This document shows positions 27,171 to 35,223 of a stretch of DNA of 64,000 bases, piece after piece. The notes under the pieces are model-generated. The model saw only the letters and a program-made list of their open reading frames with translations, was not told the DNA's origin and did not search any database. Numbering within the stretch: position 1 is the first letter of the stretch; every line of letters starts with the position of its first letter. The DNA is from Colwellia echini (GTDB taxonomy: Bacteria; Pseudomonadota; Gammaproteobacteria; Enterobacterales; Alteromonadaceae): NCBI RefSeq assembly GCF_002843355.2, contig NZ_PJAI02000015.1, positions 1 to 64,000 on the forward strand, read 5' to 3'. The translations under genes and the position numbers were made by a program.

Positions 27171-28553
27171 CTATTCTGTAACATTTAAAAATCGCGCCAT
27201 TTCCTTTAGCATTTCTTCATAATAAGGATTATAAGTTAATCTTTGCATAGGTATATCACGCAACAGGTTTATTTGCGTAACCTCTCCTTTATTCACCTGC
27301 TTATTATGCTTACAGGCATGATAACTTTCCACGTCGCTAGCATAGTGGCCGCAATTTCGATATTGCCCTTGCACACCATAATGTGGATTATCGGGTGAAT
27401 TAGTCGTTGAGATATGAGAAACATCAAAAACCTCACTACACAGACGTTCCGGCGAGCATTCAGGTACAATAACCGTCATCACTTCAGTCATGTTTTCAGG
27501 CAAATTTTCTTTGTTGCCATAATAAACTAGTACGCTTTGCTTCATCTTCTCTGGGGTTGAGGTTGTCTGTCGCTGTTGAATTAATTCCAAGGTATACTTG
27601 GTATCTATGGTTTCGTCATGCTCACTGGCGACTACGAACAATGGAATATGCTGTAATGCTGTATTAACCAACGATTTCTCTGCTGCAACTAAGCTCATTA
27701 TTCCTTCAACTTGCGCCGCAGCGTTATAGGTAAAAGATTCATACTTAGCAAAGTCAATATCGGCATCTAAGTCAAGCCAATCAACAAATGGAATTAAATC
27801 TACGTATTGCGCTAACCATGCTAAATCATTTTTAGCTTTTGACGCAGGAGACCACAAAAACAAGCCTTTAACTTTTTTATCTACCTCTTTTTGTTGCCTA
27901 AGGTAATTAAAAATAAGCGCTCCGCCGGTAGATAATCCACCTAAATAAACCGTATCAAAATCATTTAGCGTTTGCTCAATAGCGAAGCTAGTTGCTTGCT
28001 GCCATTGACTATATTCAACGCTCAATAAGTCTGAGGGCGCAGTACCATGCCCAGGTAACAACAAGGTACGTACGGTAAAACCTTGTTGATAAAAAAACTG
28101 GCTTAAATCATGGAAAGAAAACGGCGAATCAGTTAAACCATGAATTAATAAGATACCTTTGCTGCTTTTACTTTTAACGGTTTGCGTCAACTCATACGGG
28201 GCAACGAGTTGACTAACAGTGGGAGTTGCCGACCAGTTATTTTGCTTTGCTAATTGCTGATAGGTTTCAGTAATAATAGGGCAAGGCATGCTAGCGCGTG
28301 GGTTTTTATTATTAATTAACTGAGTGGCAGCAGTAACATACTGTTGATAGTTTTCCAGTTTATTAAAATCAATTTCGCGGTCACTATTAACGCTAGACGC
28401 CTTGGTATAACGATATTTTCCAGACTCTGTTAACGCAACATAATTATTTTTAATATTTACACAGTCATCTTGTAATTTATTTTGCGATTCAGCAAACGAC
28501 CAAGTACTAAATAAGTAAGCAAACAATAATATAGACTTAGTGATAAAAAACAT
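27171..28553 (-). CDS. exported alpha/beta hydrolase
   Basis: 460 residues from 28553, chosen for AAGGAG six bases upstream and a signal peptide (LLFAYLFSTWSFA). The serine-hydrolase set is visible: oxyanion HG loop (GILLIHGLTDSPFSF), nucleophile elbow GLSTGGALI, acid ASEHDETID and histidine FDVSHIS. PGHGTAPSDL also fits lipase/esterase-type hydrolases. The C-terminal region is longer than a minimal hydrolase and Cys-containing (PECSPERLCSEVFDVSH). The substrate is unknown. It lies between pyrE and the small exported gene and does not appear to be operonic. Confidence 0.8.
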   Translation of the reverse strand: MFFITKSILLFAYLFSTWSFAESQNKLQDDCVNIKNNYVALTESGKYRYTKASSVNSDREIDFNKLENYQQYVTAATQLINNKNPRASMPCPIITETYQQLAKQNNWSATPTVSQLVAPYELTQTVKSKSSKGILLIHGLTDSPFSFHDLSQFFYQQGFTVRTLLLPGHGTAPSDLLSVEYSQWQQATSFAIEQTLNDFDTVYLGGLSTGGALIFNYLRQQKEVDKKVKGLFLWSPASKAKNDLAWLAQYVDLIPFVDWLDLDADIDFAKYESFTYNAAAQVEGIMSLVAAEKSLVNTALQHIPLFVVASEHDETIDTKYTLELIQQRQTTSTPEKMKQSVLVYYGNKENLPENMTEVMTVIVPECSPERLCSEVFDVSHISTTNSPDNPHYGVQGQYRNCGHYASDVESYHACKHNKQVNKGEVTQINLLRDIPMQRLTYNPYYEEMLKEMARFLNVTE

Positions 28554-28668
28554 GATGACTCCTTGTTCTGATTGTTCAATATATAACGAAAACAGTACCA
28601 ACAAAACTATAACGACCTTGAAACTCCCGTTTCAAAGCCGTTAAAAATATCAATCCGCACTCTATAGC

Positions 28669-29322
28669 TTAAATACCGTAGTTTTTACGGTATTCTTTAA
28701 TACTGGCTAAGTTTGCTGCTAACTCAGGTTGACTCGCAACTTTTTCTTCAAGATAAGAAACAAGATCACCAAGCGTAACAATAGAGGCAACCTGCGTACC
28801 AAAATCACGTTCAACTTCTTGAATTGCTGACAACTCACCTTGGCCTTTTTCTTGGCGATCTAAAGCAATTAATACACCTGAAAGCTGTGCACCGTGTACT
28901 TTAATAATTTCCATTGATTCACGAATGGCAGTACCAGCAGTAATCACATCATCTACTAACATAATTTTACCCACAAGATCTGCGCCCACAAGTGAGCCAC
29001 CTTCACCATGAGTTTTCGCTTCTTTACGGTTAAAGCAATATGGCACATCAATATTATGATGATCGTACAGTGCAACTGTTGTTGTTGTCGCAATAGGAAT
29101 ACCTTTATAAGCGGGGCCAAAAACTAAATCATAATCAATTTTTGAGTCAACTAATGTCGCTGCATAAAACCGACCTAAACGCGCTAAATCTCCACCCGTT
29201 TTAAACAAACCCGCATTAAAAAAGTATGGGCTAATACGACCAGATTTTAAGGTGAATTCACCAAAGCGTAATACCTGTTTTTCTATCGCAAATTCAATAA
29301 ACTCGCGTTGATAATCTTTCAT
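28669..29322 (-). CDS. pyrE: orotate phosphoribosyltransferase
   Basis: 217 residues, full length. It converts orotate and PRPP to OMP in de novo pyrimidine synthesis. The PRPP loop [17 protein letters not shown] is present, as are [14 protein letters not shown] and the N-terminal [14 protein letters not shown]. It lies 112 bases downstream of rph on the same strand, the classical rph-pyrE order. The spacer contains three 13-bp tandem repeats rather than the GC-rich attenuator of E. coli. Confidence 0.97.
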   Translation of the reverse strand: MKDYQREFIEFAIEKQVLRFGEFTLKSGRISPYFFNAGLFKTGGDLARLGRFYAATLVDSKIDYDLVFGPAYKGIPIATTTTVALYDHHNIDVPYCFNRKEAKTHGEGGSLVGADLVGKIMLVDDVITAGTAIRESMEIIKVHGAQLSGVLIALDRQEKGQGELSAIQEVERDFGTQVASIVTLGDLVSYLEEKVASQPELAANLASIKEYRKNYGI

Positions 29323-29356
29323 GTTTATATTCCTGTTCTTTTTACTTAACTGTTAC

Positions 29357-29395
29357 TTTAGTTATAAGTTTTAGTTATAAGTTTTAGTTATGAGT
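29357..29395. repeat. three 13-bp tandem repeats between rph and pyrE
   Basis: The unit TTTAGTTATAAGT occurs at 29357-29369 and 29370-29382, and with one change at 29383-29395. It fills part of the 5' leader of pyrE. Confidence 0.8.
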
Positions 29396-29434
29396 TAAAG
29401 TTTTAACGGTGACTTTAGCCTAAAATGGCGTGAC

Positions 29435-30148
29435 TTAAACTAACGCTGCTTTTTGAATATCGAATAATTCATTAATACCATTTTTAGCTAATTCAAGCAT
29501 GGCTTGCATTTCTTCAAAGCTAAATGGCTCTTCTTCAGCGGTACCTTGTACTTCAATCAATTTACCTGTGTCAGTCATTACCACATTTAAATCGGTATCT
29601 GCTGCTGAATCTTCAGGGTAGTCTAAATCAGCAACTGGTTCGCCTTTGTAAATACCAACCGATACCGCAGCAATCATGTGCTTAAGTGGGTTAGTTTTAA
29701 TGATATTTTTCGCGCGCATATAGTTCAGCGCATCAACTAATGCCACACAAGCACCGGTAATAGAAGCAGTACGTGTACCGCCATCAGCTTGAATTACATC
29801 ACAATCGATAGAGATAGTGTTTTCACCTAAGGCTTTTAAATCAACCGCTGCGCGTAATGCTCGAGCAATTAAACGCGAAATTTCTAAGGTGCGACCACTT
29901 TGCTTACCTGTTGCAGCTTCGCGGCGCATACGCGTATGCGTTGAACGCGGTAACATACCGTATTCTGCAGTAACCCAACCTTTACCTTGCCCTTTTAAAA
30001 AGCGCGGAACACCTACTTCAACGGTGGCAGTACAAATTACCTTAGTTTCGCCAAACTCAATTAATACTGAGCCTTCTGCATGACTCGTGAATTGACGGGT
30101 AATGGTAACAGGGCGAATTTGCCCTAATGTTCTGCCGCTTGGACGCAT
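29435..30148 (-). CDS. rph: ribonuclease PH
   Basis: 237 residues, full length. A phosphorolytic 3'-5' exoribonuclease that trims tRNA precursors. Signatures: [14 protein letters not shown] at the N-terminus, [34 protein letters not shown], and [19 protein letters not shown] with active-site Asp residues. First gene of rph-pyrE. Confidence 0.97.
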   Translation of the reverse strand: MRPSGRTLGQIRPVTITRQFTSHAEGSVLIEFGETKVICTATVEVGVPRFLKGQGKGWVTAEYGMLPRSTHTRMRREAATGKQSGRTLEISRLIARALRAAVDLKALGENTISIDCDVIQADGGTRTASITGACVALVDALNYMRAKNIIKTNPLKHMIAAVSVGIYKGEPVADLDYPEDSAADTDLNVVMTDTGKLIEVQGTAEEEPFSFEEMQAMLELAKNGINELFDIQKAALV

Positions 30149-30277
30149 AGCGTGTTCCTTCCAATATAAGGTTTAGTGTAAAAGTTAGTGGAGACTGATA
30201 ATTTAATTGCGGCTATTATAGTGCCTATAAGATTTATTTGAAATTTTATTTGAAATATAGTTCAGGCAATCAAGGTC

Positions 30278-30865
30278 ATGTTATCGTCTTTTAAAAATTA
30301 TTTAGAGCCTCAAATGAGATTTATCAACACACTGCTTATCAGTTTATTTATGAGTAACCTAATAGTTACTAGCAGTAACGCGTTAGCTAATAACTCAACA
30401 ACTGACATTAGTAAAGCCTTACCCATGTACAGTAAGGTTTATGATGATCAACGTGACCCCTTTAAAGACGCTAATGCCGCACTTGCCTTGGCGCAACAAA
30501 CCAACCGTCAAATACTTATTGAGGTTGGCGGTAACTGGTGCAGTTGGTGTCATAAAATGGATACTTTTTTATCCAACAATCCAGAAGTGTATAACGCCTT
30601 ACACAGTAAATATGTGTTGTTAAAAATAAATGTTAGCGACAGTAATGAGAATGAAGACTTTATGAAATCACTGCCACCAACACAGGGTTATCCACATATG
30701 TATATTTCAACAGCCCAAGGTAAAATGATTTTATCAAAAGATACCGCTGAATTATTAGAAGATAACAATTATTCAAAAGCTCAGTGGTTAAGTTTTTTAG
30801 AGCAGTGGTCAGTTCAAAATACCCTTACCCAAACGCCAATAGCCAATAGTACAGCCAACCAATAA
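30278..30865 (+). CDS. exported thioredoxin-like protein
   Basis: 195 residues from the first ATG; an in-frame ATG at 30314 gives MRFINTLLISLF and a cleaner signal peptide (cleavage near NALA), so the true start may be there. A thioredoxin-like fold with NWCSWCHKMDTFL (CxxC) resembles the DUF255/thioredoxin-7 type, whose CxxC is followed by HKM. It probably acts as a periplasmic disulfide-handling protein. It lies 13 bases before the Tat/GMC pair and is probably co-transcribed with it, suggesting a maturation role. Confidence 0.7.
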   Translation: MLSSFKNYLEPQMRFINTLLISLFMSNLIVTSSNALANNSTTDISKALPMYSKVYDDQRDPFKDANAALALAQQTNRQILIEVGGNWCSWCHKMDTFLSNNPEVYNALHSKYVLLKINVSDSNENEDFMKSLPPTQGYPHMYISTAQGKMILSKDTAELLEDNNYSKAQWLSFLEQWSVQNTLTQTPIANSTANQ

Positions 30866-30878
30866 TAGGTTACCTTTA

Positions 30879-31607
30879 ATGGATTTCACTCAATGCCTGT
30901 CATTTTTTGATAAACAATTTAAAACACCAAAGTTTATTGTAAATAAACAGCAAACGGCACAAAGCCGTCGTGTATTTTTAAAATCCGCCGCAGGTATGGG
31001 GGTATTAACAAGCTTACCTGCTTTTAGCCTGTCGAAAACAGCACAAACGTCTTTAGATGCACAGGTTAATAACGCGATTAAAACAGATCCTTGGCTAACG
31101 CTCGATGCAACCTTAAATCAATTATTACCTGAATCAGAAACTGGCCCAAGCGCTCTTGATATCGCGGCAATCACCTATTTGTACGGAATAATGACGGTTC
31201 AACCAACCGAGCAAGATGAAAAAGACTTTATTCTCAAAGGTGTTGGCTGGTTAAACGGTTACGCTAACAGCGAAAAATCAAAGAATTTCGTGTTACTTAG
31301 CTTTGATGACAAAGAACAACTGCTTCGTGGTATTAGTAAATCTAGAGCAGGACAAAATTGGTTAAACACCTTACTCAACTATATTCTTCAAGCTATGTTA
31401 ACGCCACCAAGCTATGGCGGCAATCCTAATGGTATTGGTTGGCAATGGCTAGAACATCAGCCGGGCTTGCCACTTCCTGAGCAAGGTCAACGCTATTTTG
31501 AGCTGCCAAACCGAGCACGTATAGACTTAATCAGCCGCGTTGACTATACGCATAAGCGTAAGGTTGCAAACGTTAACCAAGCGGCTCAAGGAACACGAAA
31601 AGCATGA
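30879..31607 (+). CDS. gluconate 2-dehydrogenase subunit 3-like protein with Tat signal
   Basis: 242 residues. A twin-arginine motif SRRVFLKSAAGMG at about 29-41 precedes a hydrophobic stretch ending LPAFS. The rest resembles the small (gamma, subunit 3) partner of membrane-linked GMC dehydrogenases, with a C-terminal PSYGGNPNGIGWQWLEHQPG. The gene overlaps the next by 4 bases (ATGA). In this family the small subunit carries the Tat signal and carries the flavoprotein across the membrane. Confidence 0.8.
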   Translation: MDFTQCLSFFDKQFKTPKFIVNKQQTAQSRRVFLKSAAGMGVLTSLPAFSLSKTAQTSLDAQVNNAIKTDPWLTLDATLNQLLPESETGPSALDIAAITYLYGIMTVQPTEQDEKDFILKGVGWLNGYANSEKSKNFVLLSFDDKEQLLRGISKSRAGQNWLNTLLNYILQAMLTPPSYGGNPNGIGWQWLEHQPGLPLPEQGQRYFELPNRARIDLISRVDYTHKRKVANVNQAAQGTRKA

Positions 31608-33343
31608 GTATGAGCTTAAACACAAAGTACGATATTTGTATTATTGGTAGCGGCGCGGGTGCATCGCCTATTGCACACCAATTATCACTTGCCGGTGCTA
31701 AAGTATTGGTACTTGAAAAAGGTCCTTGGTTAACCGAAAAAGAATTTTTTAAAGATGAACTAACCATTAGTGTTCATGACGCTTATAATCCTAAGTTAAT
31801 CAATGAACAACACGTTATTGAAGAACAATATCTTGATGAAAACAACAAACCTTTTTGGCATGGTGAAAAAACCAGTGACTCTGGCTGGAGTTGGTGGAAT
31901 GGCAATGTTGTTGGCGGCTCATCAAATTTTATGAGTGGTTATTTTCATCGCTTAAAACCGATAGATTTTCGCTTAAAATCTGAGTTTGGTACAATTAAAG
32001 GCGCGAATGTCGCCGATTGGCCGATAAGTTATGAGGAACTTGAACCTTATTACGCCAAAGTAGAACGTGAAGTTGGCGTATCTGGGCGTGTAGTTAAGCA
32101 CCCTCACCAAGAGCCGCGTTCAAGTGATTTTCCTTATCCGCCAGTAGCCGAATCCCCCATATCATCATGGATAGATAAAGCGGCTGCAGATATTGGTTAT
32201 CATGCTATTCCCGTACCGCGTGCTATTTTATCTCAACCAGCAATGGGCAGAAAAAGCTGCGAATATTCAGGATATTGCAGCAGTTACGGTTGCTCGTCTG
32301 GCGCTAAAGGCAGTGGCCGTGCCGCCTTATTAAATAACGCCGTGGCATCAGGTAATTGCACGATTATCTCTAACGCCAAAGTGTATAACATTGCTAGCGA
32401 CGAAAATGGCAAAATAACCGGCGTACATTATTACGATAAAATCGGTCGTAAAAAATCAGTGACCGCTAAAATATATGTGGTTGCTTGCCAAGCGGTTGAA
32501 ACATCTCGATTATTACTATCTTCCAGCAGTAAAAAATTTCCTAATGGTTTAGCTAATAACAGCGGACAAGTTGGTAAAAATTTATTATTTACTGGCGGCG
32601 GTGTTGGTGAAGGCGACTTTAATTATGCTGACTTAACCACTGAAAAAGTAAACCAACTCAAAGTAGTAGGTCCTTTTATTAATCGCGCGTTACAAGACTG
32701 GTATCAAATTTCAGACAAAAATTTCAACGGTGCTAACAACGATGGTCAAGCTAAAGGCGGTACTATCGACTTTTTGTTTCACCAAAATCCTATTGCTAGA
32801 TCTCGTGGTTCACAGTGGGGAACCGATCAAAATGGTAACGACCAATTAATTTGGGGGGAAGCATTAAAACAAAACTTAAAACAAGAATTCACTAGCTATA
32901 AAACATTACGTTTTGAAGTATTTAACGACTGGTTACCGACCGATGATTGTTTTGTTAGTTTAGATAAAGAAGTAACTGACCAATGGGGCGACCCTGTAGC
33001 CAAAGTGCGTATTGGCTATCATGAGCATGATTTAAAGGTAGGTGAGTATTTATCACAAAAAGCTGAGAAACTACTCGAAGCATTAGGTGCTAGCAACATT
33101 TCCTCGTCGGTAAGTGGCTCTCCGTCAACAAACTTAATGGCGGGCGGTTGTCGTTTTGGTAATGATCCTAAAACCTCAGTACTCAATAAAGATTGTCGTG
33201 CCCATGAAGTAGATAATTTATATGTAACTGACGGCTCATTTATGCCTACAGGTGGTAGCGTACCTTATACTTTTACTATTTACGCCAACGCCTTTCGAGT
33301 TGCCGATAAAATAAAAGCGCATTGGCAAAGTATAACTGTGTAA
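31604..33343 (+). CDS. GMC-family FAD oxidoreductase (large subunit)
   Basis: 579 residues without its own signal peptide. The N-terminal FAD-binding Rossmann fold is YDICIIGSGAGASPIAHQL with an acidic strand end (VLVLEKG). GGSSNFMSGYFHR is the usual GMC flavin segment. The C-terminal GMC domain carries NLYVTDGSFMPTGGSVPYTF with the active-site region. With the Tat subunit it should form a periplasmic alcohol- or sugar-type dehydrogenase. The usual cytochrome c subunit is missing nearby. Substrate unknown. Confidence 0.88.
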   Translation: MSMSLNTKYDICIIGSGAGASPIAHQLSLAGAKVLVLEKGPWLTEKEFFKDELTISVHDAYNPKLINEQHVIEEQYLDENNKPFWHGEKTSDSGWSWWNGNVVGGSSNFMSGYFHRLKPIDFRLKSEFGTIKGANVADWPISYEELEPYYAKVEREVGVSGRVVKHPHQEPRSSDFPYPPVAESPISSWIDKAAADIGYHAIPVPRAILSQPAMGRKSCEYSGYCSSYGCSSGAKGSGRAALLNNAVASGNCTIISNAKVYNIASDENGKITGVHYYDKIGRKKSVTAKIYVVACQAVETSRLLLSSSSKKFPNGLANNSGQVGKNLLFTGGGVGEGDFNYADLTTEKVNQLKVVGPFINRALQDWYQISDKNFNGANNDGQAKGGTIDFLFHQNPIARSRGSQWGTDQNGNDQLIWGEALKQNLKQEFTSYKTLRFEVFNDWLPTDDCFVSLDKEVTDQWGDPVAKVRIGYHEHDLKVGEYLSQKAEKLLEALGASNISSSVSGSPSTNLMAGGCRFGNDPKTSVLNKDCRAHEVDNLYVTDGSFMPTGGSVPYTFTIYANAFRVADKIKAHWQSITV

Positions 33344-33396
33344 AAAGAAAACGGCTCTAAAGCTACTCTGTCAATTTACCTATTAAATCAACACAA

Positions 33397-34110
33397 CTAA
33401 CCTAACCACCAATGAATCGGCGCTAATATCGCAAACAATAAAGGTTGATGAACAAGGTATATAATTAAACTATGTTTACCCGGCCAAGCTAGTCGCTGCA
33501 TTATTGTATTATTTTTGACGTTATTCAATTTAAAAATATCGCGGTTAAGTGAGTTGCTATGAGCTAGAGATATACCCAATAAAACCACCCCTAACCACGG
33601 AAAGAAAGCGACATAATCTACGGTATAATTTGGCAAAGAGTCGGTAAAATAAGTAATAGGCCATCGTCTACCTAAGACTCCAGAAAATCCTAAAACAATA
33701 ATACTAATACCGGTAATTAATGAGAGTCTAGGGTAAGGCACAAATAACAGTGCACATAAGCTAGCAACAAAAATAAAATGTAATACCCCAAAAAACACCC
33801 AGTTTTTCGGAAACATTACCAAGGACATTGCAGTAATTAGCCCTGCGCCAATCGCTATTTGGGCTAACCGTTTCAGCAAACTTTGCCAATTAATTTGTTT
33901 GCCGTGACTATAAAAAAGCCCGATACCAACACAAAGAAAAAACAAAGTTAAAATAACATAGCGAAATTGTTTCCAACCATCACCATCAGGAATATGCCAA
34001 GTAACCCAACCAAAATATCTTAAGTCATAGCAAAAATGGAAAATAACCATCAAGAATATGGCCAGAGTCCGCATTAAATCTACGTTGTAATTTCGCTTTA
34101 TGGCTGTCAT
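33397..34110 (-). CDS. DUF1624 / heparan-alpha-glucosaminide N-acetyltransferase-like membrane protein
   Basis: 237 residues with about seven hydrophobic helices. N-terminal NVDLMRTLAIFLMVIFHFCYDLRYFGW matches the DUF1624 acyltransferase-like family, with the conserved His-containing first helix; C-terminal GKHSLIIYLVHQPLLF is also typical. These are small transmembrane proteins proposed to transfer acyl groups; the substrate is unknown. Monocistronic; convergent with the GMC genes. Confidence 0.8.
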   Translation of the reverse strand: MTAIKRNYNVDLMRTLAIFLMVIFHFCYDLRYFGWVTWHIPDGDGWKQFRYVILTLFFLCVGIGLFYSHGKQINWQSLLKRLAQIAIGAGLITAMSLVMFPKNWVFFGVLHFIFVASLCALLFVPYPRLSLITGISIIVLGFSGVLGRRWPITYFTDSLPNYTVDYVAFFPWLGVVLLGISLAHSNSLNRDIFKLNNVKNNTIMQRLAWPGKHSLIIYLVHQPLLFAILAPIHWWLG

Positions 34111-34223
34111 TAATCACCGAGACTTATAAAAGGTTGAAAATACTTGTATACAAGATGTTATTGATACAACTATATAGTATTCGCCTGGGGTTATGAAGTT
34201 TTAGCCATGATTAATGAAATACT

Positions 34224-34293
34224 TATTAACCTGAGTTCGAGATAATCAAACCGTAAAGCCTAATAATATCAACCATTTGAATTCAGGTTTATT
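34224..34293. mobile_element. MITE-like element, copy D (62 bp plus TATT duplication)
   Basis: The element spans 34228-34289. Left end AACCTGAGTTCGAGATAA; right end TTTGAATTCAGGTT. Perfect TATT repeats flank it at 34224-34227 and 34290-34293. The interior CCTAATAATATCAA is shared with copies A and B. It appears to be an internally deleted member. Confidence 0.8.
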
Positions 34294-34396
34294 ACCAAGC
34301 TTAACAGCTATTTATCAAGCTTTATCTAGTAGAGATAAAACAAACTGATGAGTAGCTTTTTTTGATGATTCTTTATTTTCTGCTGCTTATTTCAAT

Positions 34397-35077
34397 TTAC
34401 GTCTGTGACCATTGACGTAGCATATTATGGTAAACGCCCGTTAATTGAATTATTTCAGGACTATCATTCACTTTTGTTCGTAATGACTGAATAGCCATAT
34501 CCATGTCATATAAAATACTGCGTTTTTCATCACTATTCACTAAGCTTTGTAACCAAAAAAATGATGCCAAACGTCTCCCTTTGGTAACCGGAGTTACATG
34601 ATGTAGGCTAGTTGAAGGATACAAAATCATATCGCCAGCAGCGAGTTTTACTTTTTGTGAACCAAATGTATCTTCAATGGTTAATTCACCGCCTTCGTAC
34701 TCGTCTGGCTCAGAAATAAATAAAGTCATTGACAAATCTGTTCTAACTTTTACATGCGTACCAGGTACTTGCCGTATGGCGTTATCAACATGTACACCAA
34801 AGTTACCGCCGCCTTGATAACAATTAAATAACGGCGGAAAAATTTTCAAAGGTAAAGCCGCAGACATAAACATATTACTTTTAGCCAATGCCGATAAAAT
34901 TAAATCTCCCATTTCTCTAACCAGCGGAGAATTTTCGGGGAGTTGTAGGTTATTTTTAGCCTGCGAACTTTGATAACCGGCAGTAATATTTCCGTCTGCC
35001 CAATCCGCCGCCAACATTGCTGTTTTAATATGTTTTATTTGCTCTTTACTCAGTACGTTTGGAATGCGAAGTAACAA
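34397..35077 (-). CDS. piuC: PiuC/YbiX-type Fe(II)/2-oxoglutarate dioxygenase
   Basis: 226 residues, the standard length for this family. Iron ligands are visible as FGVHVDNAIR (His, Asp) and STSLHHVTPVTKGRRLASFF (second His and the 2-oxoglutarate-binding Arg). Preceding ISEPDEYEGGELTIED is a family hallmark. PiuC-type enzymes accompany TonB siderophore receptors under iron limitation; the substrate is not known. The receptor gene lies upstream on the same strand, with a terminator and an AATG repeat in between. Confidence 0.88.
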   Translation of the reverse strand: MLLRIPNVLSKEQIKHIKTAMLAADWADGNITAGYQSSQAKNNLQLPENSPLVREMGDLILSALAKSNMFMSAALPLKIFPPLFNCYQGGGNFGVHVDNAIRQVPGTHVKVRTDLSMTLFISEPDEYEGGELTIEDTFGSQKVKLAAGDMILYPSTSLHHVTPVTKGRRLASFFWLQSLVNSDEKRSILYDMDMAIQSLRTKVNDSPEIIQLTGVYHNMLRQWSQT

Positions 35078-35096
35078 GGTATGATTCCTCTAAATA

Positions 35097-35112
35097 AATG
35101 AATGAATGAATG
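35097..35112. repeat. tetranucleotide repeat (AATG)4 upstream of piuC
   Basis: Four exact AATG units directly upstream of the piuC start (20 bases away), followed by related AATT/AATA units. It lies in the leader or promoter. Confidence 0.6.
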
Positions 35113-35146
35113 AATTAATAAATTAATAAGGTTTTAAAAATGACAA

Positions 35147-35176
35147 AAATTGACTCTATTTTCATAGAGTCAATTT
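35147..35176 (-). terminator. terminator after the siderophore receptor gene
   Basis: A perfect 13-bp stem AAATTGACTCTAT / ATAGAGTCAATTT with a 4-base loop, followed on the minus strand by TTTGTC. It separates the receptor from piuC, perhaps incompletely. Confidence 0.6.
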
Positions 35177-35223
35177 CAATAATTACGGTAAACCGATTTT
35201 TTTAGCTATATATAGTTTCTTTC

